NCBI RefSeq assembly: GCF_026241515.1
Contig: NZ_JAPHPW010000025.1
Span: 1-63,574 of the forward strand
Source: Vibrio sp. 14G-20
GTDB lineage: Bacteria; Pseudomonadota; Gammaproteobacteria; Enterobacterales; Vibrionaceae
Reading direction: 5' to 3'
Length of the DNA stretch: 63,574 nt
Part shown: positions 61,356-63,574 of the stretch, piece by piece
Layout: every line of letters starts with the position of its first letter
Numbering within the stretch: the stretch's first letter is position 1
Program-made: the position numbers and the translations under genes
Notes under the pieces: model-generated
What the model was told of the DNA's origin: nothing
Databases searched by the model: none
The model's input: only the letters and a program-made list of their open reading frames with translations

Positions 61356-62618
61356 ATGAAACCCACTTTTCGCCTATCTGCAACCGCGACAATGCTAATG
61401 TCAGTGATGGTAATCTCTACAACCGTATTTGCTGCAGATAACACCAATGAGTTTGAAGATCTTACAGTGATGAGAGATACACCTGTTGAGCAATCTCACT
61501 TTGACTCTTGGAACGCAACCAAAGCTCATTGGCAGGAAGAGTACGGACTCCAATTGGGCGTTGATTACAATATGCTTGGATTAACAGCAACGGATGCGCT
61601 AGGGGATTCTTCAGCAGCGTCAGGGGCGCTTAGAGTATATGGTCAATGGGATATGGTACATACCGATTCAGGGTCAACGGGCGGTATCGTGTTCAAGTTT
61701 GAACACCGACACAAATATACCGACTCATCGCCAAAAGATTATGGTTTAAAGGATTTAGGCTATCTTGGTTTCGCACACTCTTTATACGGTGATCAAGGTT
61801 TTAGAACGACACATCTATTTTGGCGTCAATCTATGCTTGATGAGCGAATGGTGGCCTATGCCGGATTTTTGGATATGACTGACTATACCGATTTTTATGC
61901 TCTAGCCAGTCCATGGAACGATTTCAATAACGGTGTTTTTACGACAGGCAACGGTACGATTGGTGGCCTTCCTGATGGTGCTCTAGGGGTGATGCTTGGT
62001 GGTTTTATGACTGACAATGTATACGCTTCAGCGAGTATTCTTGATGCGAAGGGGAACGCCTCTGACCTCAGCCAAGGTGTTAAAGACTTCTTTGACACTG
62101 GCGCGACATGGAAAAGTTTAGAAGTTGGTTATACACCATCGAAAGAGATGCTGTTCATTGATAACGCTCACATATCTTTTTGGCAGCGTGATGCGGTTGG
62201 CAATGATAAAGAGGGGCACGGTGTCAGTGTTTCAGTCTCCGGCCTTATAAACAATCAATGGCTTCCGTTTGTTCGAGCGGGCTGGGCGCAAGATGGTGGT
62301 GCCATGTATGACGCATCAATTAGCGCTGGCTTTGGTTATATTCCAGCTAGTCGTTCAGAGGATATGATTGGGCTCGCATTTAACTGGGCAAGTCCAATGG
62401 CAAGCACATTTGGTGATATCGATTTCGACGATCAATACACCGCAGAGCTATATTATCGCGCTAAAGTCACGCCTTGGCTTCAGTTGTCACCTAGTGTTCA
62501 AGTTATGAACCACACCGCGATTAACGTCGATGCCATACAATCAGGTGATTTGGCAAACGCACTGATAAAAGATAAGACCGATGTCGTATTTGGATTGAAG
62601 GCTCAATTTCTATTCTAA
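61356..62618 (+). CDS. OprB-type carbohydrate-selective porin
   Basis: 420 residues with signal peptide ending TTVFA. After a short linker the sequence has the OprB pattern: SWNATKAHWQEEYGLQLGVDYN, GIVFKFEHRH, LFWRQSML, VAYAGFLDMTDYTDFYALAS and a C-terminal FGLKAQFLF with terminal Phe. This family forms 16-strand outer-membrane channels, often for sugars. ATTCATCGAGG precedes the ATG. It follows the small barrel protein by 138 bp and probably shares its regulation. Confidence 0.85.
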   Translation: MKPTFRLSATATMLMSVMVISTTVFAADNTNEFEDLTVMRDTPVEQSHFDSWNATKAHWQEEYGLQLGVDYNMLGLTATDALGDSSAASGALRVYGQWDMVHTDSGSTGGIVFKFEHRHKYTDSSPKDYGLKDLGYLGFAHSLYGDQGFRTTHLFWRQSMLDERMVAYAGFLDMTDYTDFYALASPWNDFNNGVFTTGNGTIGGLPDGALGVMLGGFMTDNVYASASILDAKGNASDLSQGVKDFFDTGATWKSLEVGYTPSKEMLFIDNAHISFWQRDAVGNDKEGHGVSVSVSGLINNQWLPFVRAGWAQDGGAMYDASISAGFGYIPASRSEDMIGLAFNWASPMASTFGDIDFDDQYTAELYYRAKVTPWLQLSPSVQVMNHTAINVDAIQSGDLANALIKDKTDVVFGLKAQFLF

Positions 62619-62637
62619 ATGAAGCGTCACTAGAAAA

Positions 62638-62660
62638 GCGGCCCCAAATACTAGGGGCGC
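62638..62660 (+). terminator. Weak hairpin after the porin gene
   Basis: GCGGCCCC...GGGGCGC with one bulge and an eight-base loop; no T-run, so termination is uncertain and the DUF3299 gene may be read through. Confidence 0.35.
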
Positions 62661-62693
62661 TATCATCTGAATGAATTTAAAAGGCATATCTCT

Positions 62694-63185
62694 ATGATTT
62701 CCAAATTTTTGTTACACATATCCATTTTGATCGCTGCGATATTAAATGTTTCGCTTGCAAATGCTGGTCAAACACTTGAGTGGATAGATCTTATTCCTGA
62801 GCAGGAGCGAGCTGCATACCTATCAGGATACGATGCCCAAATCAACCACAATGGACCGCAGGCGAAACAGAGTGCTATTGGATCAGTTCGTCAGGATTTA
62901 GATGGTAACGAGGTCACCATTGCTGGATTCGTTATTCCCCTTGAAGGCACAGAGTCGAGTGTAACTGAGTTCTTGTTGGTTCCTTTCTTTGGAGCCTGCA
63001 TACACGTGCCACCGCCACCCGCTAACCAAATAATTTATGTTAAGTTTGAAGAAGGCGCTCCGGTGACTAAACTATGGGATGTCGTTTACGTAACAGGCGA
63101 ACTGTCGACCAAAACTCTCGACACCGACCTAGCAACAACTGGGTACTTGTTAACTGCTGAAAGCCTGAGTGAATATAAAGAATAA
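62694..63185 (+). CDS. Periplasmic DUF3299 protein
   Basis: 163 residues with signal peptide ending NVSLANA. The domain carries the family hallmarks IAGFVIPLEGT, FLLVPFFGACIHVPPPPANQ and VYVTGEL. The conserved Cys-x-His motif suggests metal or heme handling, but DUF3299 has no proven role. It starts 75 bp after the porin stop and is the last complete gene before the insertion sequence. Confidence 0.88.
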   Translation: MISKFLLHISILIAAILNVSLANAGQTLEWIDLIPEQERAAYLSGYDAQINHNGPQAKQSAIGSVRQDLDGNEVTIAGFVIPLEGTESSVTEFLLVPFFGACIHVPPPPANQIIYVKFEEGAPVTKLWDVVYVTGELSTKTLDTDLATTGYLLTAESLSEYKE

Positions 63186-63519
63186 GCGGAAAAATAAGGA
63201 CAAGCGAAACAAACAAAAGGCTTGTTCTACTAGTTTACGAAATGGGTAAATAACCCCATAATTGGGGACGGGCTTTCTAATTAATAGACAAATAAGATTG
63301 CCCTCAGCAGTGGTCAGCACTCAATACACACGAAAACGCATAAACTCATCGAGTCCGCATCATAAAATTCTCAGCTAAGTGTTGGTGCTTGTTCGAGGAA
63401 ATCGAACTTTCACAACTGTTCAGCACCAGTAAGCCAGACTAGACACTTCATTAAACTCTACGAACGTTAACCTACCCTCTACGAAAATAAGCCATCCATA
63501 ATACGCTATAGCCCAGTGA
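63186..63519. other. 334-bp region with hairpins before the IS end
   Basis: Contains CCCCA-TAAT-TGGGG (63254-63267) and a nested hairpin at 63383-63428. No ORF is visible. The last nine bases (63511-63519) are the presumed target duplication side of the insertion sequence. Confidence 0.45.
63383..63428. other. Nested stem-loop, candidate structured RNA
   Basis: TGGTGCT (63383-63389) and AGCACCA (63422-63428) enclose GTTCGA-GGAAA-TCGAAC (63391-63407). All arms are perfect. Not a known riboswitch or attC site as far as I can tell. Confidence 0.35.
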
Positions 63520-63574
63520 GGCTTTGTTGCGTAATTCAGTTTAGAGGCAGAGCAGCCCCATTTCGTGTCTTTCT
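63520..63574. mobile_element. End of an IS5-family (IS903-group) insertion sequence
   Basis: The sequence from 63520 begins GGCTTTGTTGCGTAATTCAG; IS903-group elements end GGCTTTGTTGAATAAATCAG as I remember them, matching at 17 of 20. The element runs off the window, so the transposase is not seen. The preceding bases GCCCAGTGA could be the 9-bp target duplication. Confidence 0.75.

Noticed and set aside
63383..63428. Integron attC site
   Set aside because: No TAAC/RYYYAAC cores or integron cassettes around it.

Overview
The window reads as Vibrio, most like the Splendidus clade. Supporting signs are moderate G+C, an MSHA-type pilin, many cyclic-di-GMP (c-di-GMP) genes, a divergent ppsR/ppsA pair, a complete ugpBAECQ operon, a VcdP/SgrT-like small ORF inside a candidate small RNA, and a Vibrio-style palindromic intergenic repeat. 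The mix of niche transporters and regulators suggests the second chromosome, but that is inference. There are no rRNA or tRNA genes, no CRISPR array and no phage genes.

Layout. 1-7.3 kb: c-di-GMP block with a frameshifted GGDEF-EAL gene, an orphan MSHA-like pilin, a membrane protein joining a ToxR-like DNA-binding domain to an EAL domain, and a Cache-GGDEF-EAL sensor. 7.4-9.6 kb: GntR (YtrA-type) regulator with a two-gene ABC exporter. 10.5-15 kb: housekeeping and small enzymes (ABM monooxygenase, nucleotidyltransferase, RibD-like deaminase, Nudix, long RluA-type pseudouridine synthase). 15.3-20 kb: Bcr/CflA exporter, an MFS gene lacking its first helix, AraC regulator, NhaC antiporter. 20.3-24 kb: hydratase with a slippery A7 tract at its stop, a MITE-like repeat, DUF3861 and DUF2798 genes facing a MarR regulator across two palindromic operators, and a metallo-beta-lactamase-fold lipase-like enzyme. 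24-30 kb: chemoreceptor, SgrR-like regulator, the candidate dual-function RNA, then rimK and a RimB-like protease. 30-37.5 kb: metal-dependent hydrolase, 2OG oxygenase, Pho-type ugp operon. 37.6-45.7 kb: TSUP permease, L,D-transpeptidase, GNAT, Gfo/Idh oxidoreductase, an overlooked 52-residue SH3-like protein, grxB, ppsR/ppsA. 45.8-52 kb: small outer-membrane protein, serine hydrolase with its AraC regulator, a RelA/SpoT-fold protein behind an overlapping 36-codon ORF, MATE pump. 52.4-56.3 kb: a YheO regulator, RidA, TcyP-like cystine transporter and CoA-disulfide-reductase-like flavoprotein in a row. 56.4-63.6 kb: accessory stretch with amidohydrolase, degenerate pyridoxal-kinase paralogue, LysR, two outer-membrane proteins and DUF3299, closed by the end of an IS903-type insertion sequence.

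How the genes fit together. Phosphate limitation should switch on ugp to take up glycerol phosphodiesters and release glycerol-3-phosphate. The SgrR gene and the neighbouring RNA probably handle sugar/PTS status, while ppsA/ppsR control the gluconeogenic end of the same flux. The RidA/TcyP/CoA-reductase cluster looks like a cystine or sulfur module. The last 6 kb looks like a horizontally acquired uptake and processing locus.

Most worth checking: the dual-function RNA at 28.1-28.4 kb, the RelA/SpoT-like bicistron at 49.1-50.2 kb, the frameshift signal at 20.29 kb, the inactive-looking PdxY paralogue at 58.3 kb, and the paralogous outer-membrane proteins at 45.8 and 60.5 kb. All calls were made by reading; no database search was run.
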